NCBI GenBank assembly: GCA_005791165.1
Contig: SXXW01000011.1
Coordinates: 1-64,000, forward strand
Length of the DNA: 64,000 bases
Direction: 5' to 3'
Source of the DNA: Cytophagaceae bacterium
Lineage (GTDB): Bacteria > Bacteroidota > Bacteroidia > Cytophagales > Spirosomataceae
The notes beneath the pieces were generated by a model, which was given only the letters and a program-made list of their open reading frames with translations, was not told the origin of the DNA and did no database searches. Of this stretch, positions 54,469 to 62,908 are shown piece by piece. Within the stretch, counting starts at the first letter, position 1. Each line of letters begins with the position of its first letter. Made by a program: the position numbers and the translations under genes.

Positions 54469-55650
54469 ATGAAATATATAATCTGTTTTCTATTTATGGC
54501 TTTTTCTTGTACAAACACTCCTTCAACCCAAGGCACTTTTGGTTTTGATCTTGAATTTCTTCAAAAAAGTGAGCCGGGAATTCTCGTATTAGAGGATGCA
54601 AGCGGTGATGCTAAAATCATCATTTCCCCTAATTTACAAGGTCGCGTAATGACCAGTACAGCTGAAGGAGATCATGGAACTTCTTTTGGTTGGCTTAATT
54701 ATGATTTATTGGCTACTCGAAAGACGACCAAACACATTACGGCATTTGGGGGAGAAGAACGGTTTTGGTTGGGCCCGGAGGGGGGCCAATTTTCCATCTA
54801 TTTTAAGAAGGGAAATGACTTTTCATTTGAAAATTGGCAAGTACCTAAGGAAATAGATTCCGAGGCATTCCAACTCATTTCCGCGACTAAATCGGAGGCA
54901 AAATTGACGAAGGATATGCATTTTGAAAATTACATAGGGACAGCTTTGGACCTGCGTGTAGATCGGGATATTCGATTATTGGGCAAGGAGAAAATTAATC
55001 AATTGCTCGGCATTAATCTGTCCAATGAGGTTAAGATGGTTGGGTTTGAAACAGCTAATTCCATCACCAATACAGGAAAAAATCCATGGAATAAAACGAA
55101 TGGAATGTTATCCATTTGGATTTTAAGTATGTTAAATGCTTCTGAAAAAACGATGGTTGTTGCGCCATTTAAGCAAGATGCGACAGGCCCTGTTTATACG
55201 GATGATTATTTCGGGAAGGTACCAGCTGACCGATTAAGACACGAAAATGGAGTTATATTTTTCAAGGCCGATGCCAAATATCGAAGTAAAATAGGCATTT
55301 CCCCGTCTCGGGCTTTGCCATTTATTGGAAGTTACGATGCGGAAAAACAGGTGTTGACGGTGGCCCAATTTGATTTGCCAGGGAGGAATTCTCAGTATGT
55401 TAATGGGAAGTGGGAGCTTCAAAAAGATCCTTTAAGTGGCGATGCGGTAAATGCATATAATGATGGCGTTAACAATGGAAACCAATTAGGGAAATTTTAT
55501 GAGATTGAGAGTTCTTCTCCGGCGGCGGAATTGGATCCTGGAAAAACGCTAACCCATCATCATAGAACGATTCATTTTATGGGCCCTAAACAAGACTTAA
55601 ACCAAATCAGTTTGAAAGTTTTTGGCATTACCGTCGACCAGATAAAATAG
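54469..55650 (+). CDS. DUF6786-family lipoprotein
   Basis: 393 residues from ATG 54469; starts at 54442 and 54457 are possible. A short lipoprotein-like signal ends in FMAFSC. The mature protein has the DUF6786 pattern: SPNLQGRVMTSTA, GWLNYD, FGGEERFWLGPEGGQFSIYF and a late THHHRTIHFMG. Function is unknown; the fold may be a galactose-mutarotase-like beta-sandwich. It ends two bases before the convergent pxpA stop. Confidence 0.72.
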   Translation: MKYIICFLFMAFSCTNTPSTQGTFGFDLEFLQKSEPGILVLEDASGDAKIIISPNLQGRVMTSTAEGDHGTSFGWLNYDLLATRKTTKHITAFGGEERFWLGPEGGQFSIYFKKGNDFSFENWQVPKEIDSEAFQLISATKSEAKLTKDMHFENYIGTALDLRVDRDIRLLGKEKINQLLGINLSNEVKMVGFETANSITNTGKNPWNKTNGMLSIWILSMLNASEKTMVVAPFKQDATGPVYTDDYFGKVPADRLRHENGVIFFKADAKYRSKIGISPSRALPFIGSYDAEKQVLTVAQFDLPGRNSQYVNGKWELQKDPLSGDAVNAYNDGVNNGNQLGKFYEIESSSPAAELDPGKTLTHHHRTIHFMGPKQDLNQISLKVFGITVDQIK

Positions 55651-55652
55651 GT

Positions 55653-56366
55653 TTAAAGGCCGTGAATCTTTTTAGCAAATGCTAACGCATTCGGACCATC
55701 TCCATGAATGCAAATAGTGTCTGATGTTAAAGCTATTTTGTGGCCAAGACTGGTTTTTACAAAGCCATTTTGCAAATCATTGACTTGCAGGATTACTTGA
55801 TCAACTTCTTCATGAACAGCCCCAATTTGGCTTCTCGGCATTAAACTGCCATCCTCAACATAAGCTCGATCTGCAAAAGTTTCATTGGCTACTCTTAATC
55901 CCATTTTTATAGCTTGTGTAATGGAATGACTTTGGCTAAGGCCAAATAAAATAAGGGATGGATCTAGGTCAAAAACTGCTTTTGCAATGGCATGAGCGAC
56001 GGTTTCATTTTTGGCAGATTCATTATATAAGGCACCATGGGGTTTGACATGGTTTAGTTTAGCACCTGACTCGGCTGCTATTTTCTGTAAAATGTGTATT
56101 TGTTTTTGGACCAATTGGTATATTTCGATCGGACTTAATGGGACAACGGTTCGGCCAAAATTTTCACGATCCAAGTAGGAAGGGTGGGCGCCTATTTTTA
56201 CTTGATGTGAAAGGCAATGTGCAATCGTTGTTCGCATGGTTAACGAATTACCAGCATGAAATCCACAGGCAATATTCGCTTCGTCGATGAAAGGGATTAT
56301 AGCCGCATCGACTGGCATCCCTTCTCCTAAATCACAATTGATTGGAATTTTTCTGAAAGAATTCAT
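55653..56366 (-). CDS. pxpA: 5-oxoprolinase subunit A (LamB/YcsF family)
   Basis: 237 residues. PxpA marks are INCDLGEG, NIACGFHAGN, GAHPSYLDRENFGR, NHVKPHGALYN and ICIHGDGPNA. With PxpB and PxpC it hydrolyses 5-oxoproline (pyroglutamate) to glutamate using ATP in the cytoplasm. It is the last gene of the leftward pxpB-pxpC-pxpA operon and overlaps pxpC by 35 bases. Confidence 0.9.
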   Translation of the reverse strand: MNSFRKIPINCDLGEGMPVDAAIIPFIDEANIACGFHAGNSLTMRTTIAHCLSHQVKIGAHPSYLDRENFGRTVVPLSPIEIYQLVQKQIHILQKIAAESGAKLNHVKPHGALYNESAKNETVAHAIAKAVFDLDPSLILFGLSQSHSITQAIKMGLRVANETFADRAYVEDGSLMPRSQIGAVHEEVDQVILQVNDLQNGFVKTSLGHKIALTSDTICIHGDGPNALAFAKKIHGL

Positions 56367-57264
56367 CTAGTTTTAATTGGCTTATATTTTGAATTTGTCT
56401 AATGTGTTTTTGTTGGGCTGCCCACTCTTTCTCAGCCGTTTCTTGGTCTGTGAGATGAAATACGATTTCATCCCCGGGACTTTTTTGAGCTAGTTTTGGG
56501 AGGTCGGCCGAAATGACATGTGCAACTCTTGGGTATCCACCAGTTGTTTGGTGGTCGGCCATCAGCACAATCGTTTGTCCATTGGGAAGCAGTTGGATCG
56601 TCCCAAAATTAACGGCCGAAGAAATAATTTCTTCTTTGGTTCTTGTGTGGAAAGGGTCATGCTGCAATCGGTAGCCCATGCGATCCGCGTGATGGGATAA
56701 TTTAAAGGGCTTGCAACAAAATTTTCTTTGCGATTCTTCATTTAATCGCTCCCATTCTCGGCCTTGAATGACATGAATTTCGGGGGAATATTTTTGCCAA
56801 TCGACATCTGCTGACCATGGAAATATGTGCAAGGAAGAGGAATTCAGCTTGGGCTTCTTTTTAAATGCTATTTCACTGTTTTTTATGAGTCGCCCTTGGC
56901 CTAAAAGGCCTCCTTGGATAGCTAAATACACTATTCTGCCAGATTTAGGGGCGACAAATTGTAATTTACCATTCGTTGGAATCAGAATGGGCCTATTTAA
57001 AGGGAGGTATTTTTCATTTAGCTTAGCAGAAAAATGGGCGCCTACTAATGCGATGATGCATGATTTTTTAAAGATGATTTCGCAAGCAGGAAAATGAATT
57101 TCTAATAGATCTTCATTTAGTTTATTTCCCACAAGTGCATTGGCAATGGAAGCGGAAAATTGGTCCATGACACCTCCTGGCCGAATACCTTTTGATTGCA
57201 GCCCTCTCATTCCAAAATGTTGGATCGTATCTAAAATTCCTACTTTATGGATAATAAGGCTCAT
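56332..57264 (-). CDS. pxpC: 5-oxoprolinase subunit C (biotin-dependent carboxyltransferase family)
   Basis: 310 residues. Typical blocks are GMRGLQSKGIRPGGVMDQFSAS, YLAIQGG, SHHADRMGYRLQ, SAVNFGTIQLLPNG and LMADHQTTGGYPRVAHV. It pairs with PxpB to phosphorylate 5-oxoproline before cleavage by PxpA. Its start overlaps pxpB by four bases. Confidence 0.88.
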   Translation of the reverse strand: MSLIIHKVGILDTIQHFGMRGLQSKGIRPGGVMDQFSASIANALVGNKLNEDLLEIHFPACEIIFKKSCIIALVGAHFSAKLNEKYLPLNRPILIPTNGKLQFVAPKSGRIVYLAIQGGLLGQGRLIKNSEIAFKKKPKLNSSSLHIFPWSADVDWQKYSPEIHVIQGREWERLNEESQRKFCCKPFKLSHHADRMGYRLQHDPFHTRTKEEIISSAVNFGTIQLLPNGQTIVLMADHQTTGGYPRVAHVISADLPKLAQKSPGDEIVFHLTDQETAEKEWAAQQKHIRQIQNISQLKLDEFFQKNSNQL

Positions 57265-57938
57265 AATTGATTTAAAGGAATAAATTTTACTCGGTCACCC
57301 GCTTGAAGAATGGGTATTCCATTTGTTAAAAGGGGGTAATCGGTATGTCCAATGATGTTCCAACCCCCGGGGGAAAAGGACGGATAAATACCTGTTTGGA
57401 GACCTGCGATTCCAATGCTACCAGGGATCATGGGCTGTGGAGAAGATTTTCGAGGCATCGTTAATTTAGCGTCTAGTTCTCCTAAATAAGCAAATCCTGG
57501 GATGAAGCCCAACATATAGACCCGGTAGGTGGGTTCCGCGTGTAAATGAATAATTTCATTTAGATCAATCTCTTTTTCCTGGCTCACTCGCAACAAATCT
57601 GATCCGTTTTTCCCCCCATAAACTACAGGGACTTCATGTAATTTGGACGAATTAGCCCGTAATTCTATAGGTTCTTCTAAACGCGATTTCACTTGGTCGA
57701 TTAGCGAATGTAACCCCATTTTTTGTTTGGCTACAAAGCTTAAATCATAGCAGAGTGTTAAAGAATGATAGGATGGAATTAGGTCTAGGACCCCTTTGAT
57801 AGGATTTTCTTGAAATTGTTTGAAGCGCGCAATGACGAGGTCATTGGTCTCTGGATTAATGTGTTTCCCGAATTCAATCGTGATCGCCGAATCGCCCAGT
57901 GCATAAATATCATAGCCCTTAAGGTTTTCATAAATCAT
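57261..57938 (-). CDS. pxpB: 5-oxoprolinase subunit B
   Basis: 225 residues. PxpB/KipI marks are ALGDSAITIEFG, VLDLIPSYHSLTLCYD, YMLGFIPGFAYLGEL and GIAGLQTGIYPSFSPGGWNIIG. First gene of the leftward pxp operon. It starts 113 bases from the divergent FGE gene. Confidence 0.88.
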   Translation of the reverse strand: MIYENLKGYDIYALGDSAITIEFGKHINPETNDLVIARFKQFQENPIKGVLDLIPSYHSLTLCYDLSFVAKQKMGLHSLIDQVKSRLEEPIELRANSSKLHEVPVVYGGKNGSDLLRVSQEKEIDLNEIIHLHAEPTYRVYMLGFIPGFAYLGELDAKLTMPRKSSPQPMIPGSIGIAGLQTGIYPSFSPGGWNIIGHTDYPLLTNGIPILQAGDRVKFIPLNQL

Positions 57939-57951
57939 ATTAAATCAAGTT

Positions 57952-57959
57952 TACCTTTG
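57952..57959 (+). promoter_or_regulatory. Possible -7 element of the FGE gene
   Basis: TACCTTTG fits TAnnTTTG on the + strand, 92 bases before ATG 58051. No TTTG -33 is found at the usual spacing, so this is a weak call. Confidence 0.25.
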
Positions 57960-58050
57960 TAAATTAGATGATAAAAGTTCTAAATTTTATTAAATTAGCT
58001 AAAACAATTTGAAATGAAAATCAGGATTTGGCGAAAAGCTAAATGCATAT

Positions 58051-59151
58051 ATGACTAGATTTAAAATAAAGGTTTTGTTGATGCTCATATTTTGTGGATA
58101 TAATTTGTTTGCTCAAACAAAAAAAATCCCTGTTTGCCATGTTCCTGTACCTTCAAAGAAGGGTTTTATAATGGCTAAAAATGTTAGCAAGCCGAGCAAC
58201 ACAAAGGAGATAAATGTGCAGGGAATGGTTCGAATTCCAGCAGGTATTTTTGGTATGGGTTCGCATACTAAAGAGGGAAGAACGGATGAGTATCCCGTTC
58301 ACATGGTTAAGTTGGCCAGTTTTTGGATGGATCAAACTGAGGTTACAAATGCTCAATTTCAGGAGTTTGTTCAGGTGACGGGTTATGTGACCACGGCTGA
58401 ACGACCGATTGATTGGGAAGAAATGAAAAAACAGGTACCTGTTGGCACCCCTAAACCCCCGGATTCTTTGTTGGCCGCCAGTTCATTAGTTTTTATGCCG
58501 ACCCTTGGCCCCGTAAACTTGAGTGATTATAGTCAATGGTGGCAATTTAAGCGTGGGGCCGATTGGCGTCACCCATCGGGTCCACTATCTAACATCATAG
58601 GAAAGGAAAATCACCCTGTGGTTCAAGTCTCTTGGGATGATGCTCAGGCGTATGCAAAATGGGCTGGTAAACGTTTGCCTACGGAGGCGGAATGGGAATG
58701 GGCTGCTCGAGGAGGGTTAAAAAATATGGAATATCCTTGGGGAGCTGAATCTGTGGACAAGGGAAAAATCAAGGCAAATACATGGCAGGGGAAATTTCCT
58801 TATCAAGATGATGCGAAAGATGGCTATAAATTTACCACGGCTCCGGTAAAAAGTTTTCAGGCGAATGGCTTTGGTTTGTCGGATATGGGAGGCAATGTTT
58901 GGGAATGGTGTTTTGATAATTACAGGCCTGATTATTATAAAGTCTTAAAACCTACGTTGGCGATTTCTCCCAAAGGCCCCAAGGATAGTTTTGATCCTGA
59001 TGAGCCAGGAATTCCCAAAAAAGTCATGCGTGGAGGGTCATTTTTGTGTAATGATTCGTATTGTGCTAGTTACCGAGTGGCGGCTAGAATGAAATCAAGT
59101 CCGGATTCTGGCTTGGAGCATACCGGTTTTCGTTGTGTGAAGGATTTATAA
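58051..59151 (+). CDS. Formylglycine-generating enzyme family protein
   Basis: 366 residues with a signal peptide (about 1-21). The FGE-sulfatase domain begins at VRIPAGIFGMGSH, with SFWMDQTEVTNAQF, HPVVQVSWDDAQAYAKWAGKR, LPTEAEWEWAARGG and GLSDMGGNVWEWC. The copper-binding catalytic pair is present as C333 and C338 in LCNDSYC, as in sulfatase-activating FGE. It therefore probably oxidises cysteine to formylglycine in type I sulfatases. No sulfatase gene is in the window. Export to the periplasm is common for Bacteroidota members. Confidence 0.83.
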   Translation: MTRFKIKVLLMLIFCGYNLFAQTKKIPVCHVPVPSKKGFIMAKNVSKPSNTKEINVQGMVRIPAGIFGMGSHTKEGRTDEYPVHMVKLASFWMDQTEVTNAQFQEFVQVTGYVTTAERPIDWEEMKKQVPVGTPKPPDSLLAASSLVFMPTLGPVNLSDYSQWWQFKRGADWRHPSGPLSNIIGKENHPVVQVSWDDAQAYAKWAGKRLPTEAEWEWAARGGLKNMEYPWGAESVDKGKIKANTWQGKFPYQDDAKDGYKFTTAPVKSFQANGFGLSDMGGNVWEWCFDNYRPDYYKVLKPTLAISPKGPKDSFDPDEPGIPKKVMRGGSFLCNDSYCASYRVAARMKSSPDSGLEHTGFRCVKDL

Positions 59152-59192
59152 TTTTTTGGATTTAGCTGCAAAGCATTTTAAATGTAATTTTT

Positions 59193-60014
59193 ATGTTAGA
59201 ACAAATGATTGCTTATTTTGATACGATTCCTAGCTCACATAGGGCGCTTATTTTAGCAGGAGGAATCACGTTTTTTTGGATCATCGAGGGAGCGATTCCG
59301 ATGTTTACAAATGAGTATGGGAAGTGGAAGCATGCTAAGTTAAATTTGATTTTCACATTAACGACCGTCATCATTAATTTCATTTTTGCCACTATCATTG
59401 TGCAAGCAAGTGATTGGACTGTATTAAATCATTTTGGGCTCTTGCAAATGTACGCGATGCCCACATGGCTTTTCTTTTTAATGGGCATGTTGTTATTGGA
59501 TTTAGTGGGGGCATATTTTATTCATTGGATTGAGCATAAGGTTAAAGTTCTTTGGAAATTTCATATGGTGCATCATGCAGATACGCATGTGGATACCACG
59601 ACGGCTAATCGCCATCACCCTGGGGAGAGTGTATTTCGGGCGATTTTTACGCTGATTGGCGTATTTGTTTGTGGGGCACCTATGTGGCTAGTGATGGTGT
59701 ATCAAAGCTTGAGTGCCTTATTATCTCAGTTTAATCATGCCAATATTTCTTTGCCTGCAGCAGTGGATAAATTCATTTCCTATGTCATTGTTTCGCCTAA
59801 TATGCATAAGATTCATCACCATGTGGTGAGGCCTCAAACCGATTCCAATTATGGCAATATCTTTTCTATTTGGGATCATATTTTTGGTACTTTTCAAGTC
59901 ATGGAATTATCTGAAATCCGCTATGGGCTGGATGTTTTAGATGGAGAGCAAGATAAAAACTTGTCATACCAATTAGGCTTGCCGTTTAATAAAGACATTA
60001 AAACGGACTATTAA
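59193..60014 (+). CDS. Sterol desaturase / fatty acid hydroxylase-family membrane protein
   Basis: 273 residues with about four to five membrane helices. The iron-binding histidine clusters are YFIHWIEHK, FHMVHHAD, NRHHPGES and MHKIHHHV. The family inserts oxygen into lipids or carotenoids. It is encoded 41 bases after the FGE gene and 14 bases before the aminotransferase gene, so the three may be one operon. The lipid substrate cannot be told from sequence. Confidence 0.85.
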   Translation: MLEQMIAYFDTIPSSHRALILAGGITFFWIIEGAIPMFTNEYGKWKHAKLNLIFTLTTVIINFIFATIIVQASDWTVLNHFGLLQMYAMPTWLFFLMGMLLLDLVGAYFIHWIEHKVKVLWKFHMVHHADTHVDTTTANRHHPGESVFRAIFTLIGVFVCGAPMWLVMVYQSLSALLSQFNHANISLPAAVDKFISYVIVSPNMHKIHHHVVRPQTDSNYGNIFSIWDHIFGTFQVMELSEIRYGLDVLDGEQDKNLSYQLGLPFNKDIKTDY

Positions 60015-60028
60015 TTTATCTGGCAACC

Positions 60029-61306
60029 ATGGAAAAAAGAGTCTTTTTGAAAAATATGGCATTGCTTTCGGGATTCGCAAGCATCAAGACCCCTGTTAAT
60101 AAAATCGAAGAATTGATGGAGTATGCGCAGGATAAAAATCCGGCTGATTTAGCTGTTGACGAGGTGTATTGGGCCAAATACCGTAAATTATATCGCTTGA
60201 ATCCCGCGCATATTAATTTGGAAAGTGGCTATTATAACATACTTCCAGAAGAGATTTTAGAGCAGCATATTAAGCATATACGCGAGGTAAATTTACAGGG
60301 GGCTTATTACATGCGAACGGCTCAAGTGGCTAATCGGGAAAAAGCAACTAGCCAGGTTGCGGAATTAATGGGCTGTTCAGTGAAAGAGTTGACGTTAACT
60401 CGCAATACTACGGAATCTTTGGATATGATTATTGGCGGATATCCTTGGAAATCAGGGGATGAGGCGGTGATGGCTCAGCAAGATTACCCTGCCATGTTGG
60501 ACATGTTTAAAATGGTCGCCAAGCGCTTTGGGGTGAAAAATAACGTCGTTTCTTTGCCTTTAGATCCGGCTTCAGATGATGAACTCGTGGCTTTGTATGC
60601 CAATGCAATTACGCCCAAAACCAAGTTGTTGTTAATTTCTCATGTGGTTAATATCTCGGGCCAAGTGATGCCGGTTAAAAAGATCTGCCAAATGGCGCAT
60701 GAAAAGGGAGTTGAGGTGATGGTGGATGGAGCACATGCGGTGGCCCAACTTATTTACACGCTACCTGAGTTGGATTGTGATTATTACGGGGCTAGTTTAC
60801 ACAAATGGTTGGCAGTTCCTTTGGGGGTCGGGATGTTATATGTTAAAAAAGAAAAGATAGCTAAGATTTGGCCATTGATTGCGGAGGCGGAATTTCCTGA
60901 TGAGGAGTTTGATATCAAGCGTTTAAGTCATTTGGGGACACACCCCGTGCATGCACATTTAGCTATTTCAAGTTCGATTGAATTCTATAAAAAAATGGGT
61001 CCCGAAAATAAATTGGCCCGATTGCGTTATTTGCAAAATTATTGGACTTCTCGCGTTCGAAATATTTCAGGGGTTTTAATGAATACCCCTAAGGATCCTG
61101 CTCGAAACTGCGCCATAACCAATGTAGGAATCAAGGGGATGGCAACGAAGGATTTAGCCACGAAGCTTTTAGATAAATACGGAATTTATACAGTGGGCAT
61201 CGACAATTCAAATGTGCACGGCTGCAGAATTACTGTCAATGTTTTTACCTCCACGGCCGAGCTAGATGTGTTGGTTAAGGCGATTAAAGAAATGGCGGCG
61301 GCTTGA
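60029..61306 (+). CDS. Class V aminotransferase-fold PLP enzyme (isopenicillin N epimerase-like)
   Basis: 425 residues. The PLP lysine lies in YGASLHKWLAVPLG, preceded by VMVDGAHAVAQ with the Asp that pairs with the cofactor. The N-terminal FLKNMALLSGFASIK resembles a Tat-type or export segment, which is unusual for a PLP enzyme; related Bacteroidota proteins share this feature. The family includes isopenicillin N epimerases and cysteine desulfurase-like lyases. The substrate is unknown. Confidence 0.8.
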   Translation: MEKRVFLKNMALLSGFASIKTPVNKIEELMEYAQDKNPADLAVDEVYWAKYRKLYRLNPAHINLESGYYNILPEEILEQHIKHIREVNLQGAYYMRTAQVANREKATSQVAELMGCSVKELTLTRNTTESLDMIIGGYPWKSGDEAVMAQQDYPAMLDMFKMVAKRFGVKNNVVSLPLDPASDDELVALYANAITPKTKLLLISHVVNISGQVMPVKKICQMAHEKGVEVMVDGAHAVAQLIYTLPELDCDYYGASLHKWLAVPLGVGMLYVKKEKIAKIWPLIAEAEFPDEEFDIKRLSHLGTHPVHAHLAISSSIEFYKKMGPENKLARLRYLQNYWTSRVRNISGVLMNTPKDPARNCAITNVGIKGMATKDLATKLLDKYGIYTVGIDNSNVHGCRITVNVFTSTAELDVLVKAIKEMAAA

Positions 61307-61443
61307 TAATCAAGCCCAATTGAGGTTTAATCAACTATTTTTCCTAGTTTTGTGGTTGAATAGTTGTTATTTTAAAAACATATTTTAAATTTTTGAGAAG
61401 GGCTCAGTATCGAATATTACGTTTATTTTAAGGTGATTTATAA

Positions 61444-62907
61444 ATGAAAAAAGTAGCGATTATAGGTGCGGGGCCTGCTGGTTTAACGGCGGCATATTTA
61501 TTAGGGAAGGCCAATGTAGCGGTTACTGTTTTTGAAAAAGACCCAACATACGTGGGTGGAATTTCTAGAACTGAGTCTTACAAAGGATTTCATTTCGATA
61601 TAGGGGGTCACCGGTTTTTTTCTAAATCTCAGGAAGTCGAAGATTTTTGGACGGAGATTTTGGGAGATGAGATGTTAGAGAGACCTCGTAGTTCACGTAT
61701 TTATTACAATAACAATTTCTTTTCATATCCATTAGTTGCGATGGAGGCACTTTTAAAATTGGGTATATTTCAAAGTATTCTGTGCGTACTTAGCTATTTG
61801 CAGGCTAAGGTTTTTCCGATTAAAAATCCAAAGAATTTTGAAGAGTGGGTGACTAATCAATTCGGGAAGCGCTTATTTAATATCTTTTTTAAGACCTACA
61901 CGGAAAAAGTTTGGGGGATTCCTTGCAATGAAATTTCGGCAGATTGGGCGGCCCAACGAATCAAAGGCTTGTCCTTAAGTTCAGCTATTTGGAATGCCTT
62001 ATTTCCAAATAAAAATAAAAAGAAAGGGGACGGAGTTATAAAAACGTTAATAGATTCGTTCCGATATCCTAAAAGTGGCCCCGGTTTAATGTGGGAAACA
62101 TGCGTTGAAAAAAGTAAGGCATTAGGGGTCGAAATTTTAATGAATAAGGGAGTAAAAAATATAGAATTAAAGGGAGATTTATGGAGTGTTCATACGTCTA
62201 AAAATGAAGTTTTAGATGGTTTTTCTCATGTACTTTCTTCGGCTCCAATGAGGGAATTAATTCCATGTATTATCCCCTCTTTGCCTCAAAAATCGGTGAC
62301 TGCTGCCTCTAAATTAGGATACCGTGATTTCCTTACCGTGGTTTTGATTTGTAAGGATGAAGATGCTTTCACGGATAATTGGATTTACATTCATGATCCA
62401 AAAGTTAAAGTAGGCCGAGTGCAGAATTTTAAATCATGGAGTCCATATATGGTTCCTGATCCTTCTATGGCATGTTACGGACTTGAATATTTTTGCTTTG
62501 AAGGGGATGGTTTGTGGACTAGCTCAAATGAAGATTTGATCGCTTTGGGTAAAAAAGAGATTTCACAAATAGGTTTGACGAATGAGAATTCGGTCATAGA
62601 TGGGTATGTCGTACGCCAGCCAAAAGCCTATCCGGTATACGATCATGACTATAAAGAGCATTTGTTAGATATTAGGGAAGGTCTTGAATCTTATCCAGGT
62701 TTGTATTTGGTGGGTAGAAATGGGATGCATAAATACAATAACCAAGATCATAGTATGATGACGGCGATGTTAGCCGCTAAAAATATTATCGCAGGCAGTC
62801 AATTATACGACGTTTGGGACGTAAATGAGGATGCTGAATACCATGAAGGTGGTGACCGTGGAGCTGAATCAGGCATTGTAGGACGCGCAGTACCTGGAAA
62901 AGTTTGA
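61444..62907 (+). CDS. FAD-dependent oxidoreductase (UDP-galactopyranose mutase / amine oxidase-like)
   Basis: 487 residues. The N-terminal FAD motif is [18 protein letters not shown] with FEKD closing the fold, then GGISRT and [34 protein letters not shown] is typical of the UDP-galactopyranose-mutase-related branch of NAD(P)/FAD oxidoreductases. Its closing [24 protein letters not shown] binds FAD ribityl. It may act in cell-surface sugar biosynthesis with the convergent glycosyltransferase gene. Confidence 0.82.
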   Translation: MKKVAIIGAGPAGLTAAYLLGKANVAVTVFEKDPTYVGGISRTESYKGFHFDIGGHRFFSKSQEVEDFWTEILGDEMLERPRSSRIYYNNNFFSYPLVAMEALLKLGIFQSILCVLSYLQAKVFPIKNPKNFEEWVTNQFGKRLFNIFFKTYTEKVWGIPCNEISADWAAQRIKGLSLSSAIWNALFPNKNKKKGDGVIKTLIDSFRYPKSGPGLMWETCVEKSKALGVEILMNKGVKNIELKGDLWSVHTSKNEVLDGFSHVLSSAPMRELIPCIIPSLPQKSVTAASKLGYRDFLTVVLICKDEDAFTDNWIYIHDPKVKVGRVQNFKSWSPYMVPDPSMACYGLEYFCFEGDGLWTSSNEDLIALGKKEISQIGLTNENSVIDGYVVRQPKAYPVYDHDYKEHLLDIREGLESYPGLYLVGRNGMHKYNNQDHSMMTAMLAAKNIIAGSQLYDVWDVNEDAEYHEGGDRGAESGIVGRAVPGKV

Positions 62908-62908
62908 T

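Noticed and set aside
61300-61316. Palindrome GGCTTGATAATCAAGCC over the aminotransferase stop codon
   Set aside because: A clear 8-bp stem but with no T run, so not called as a terminator.
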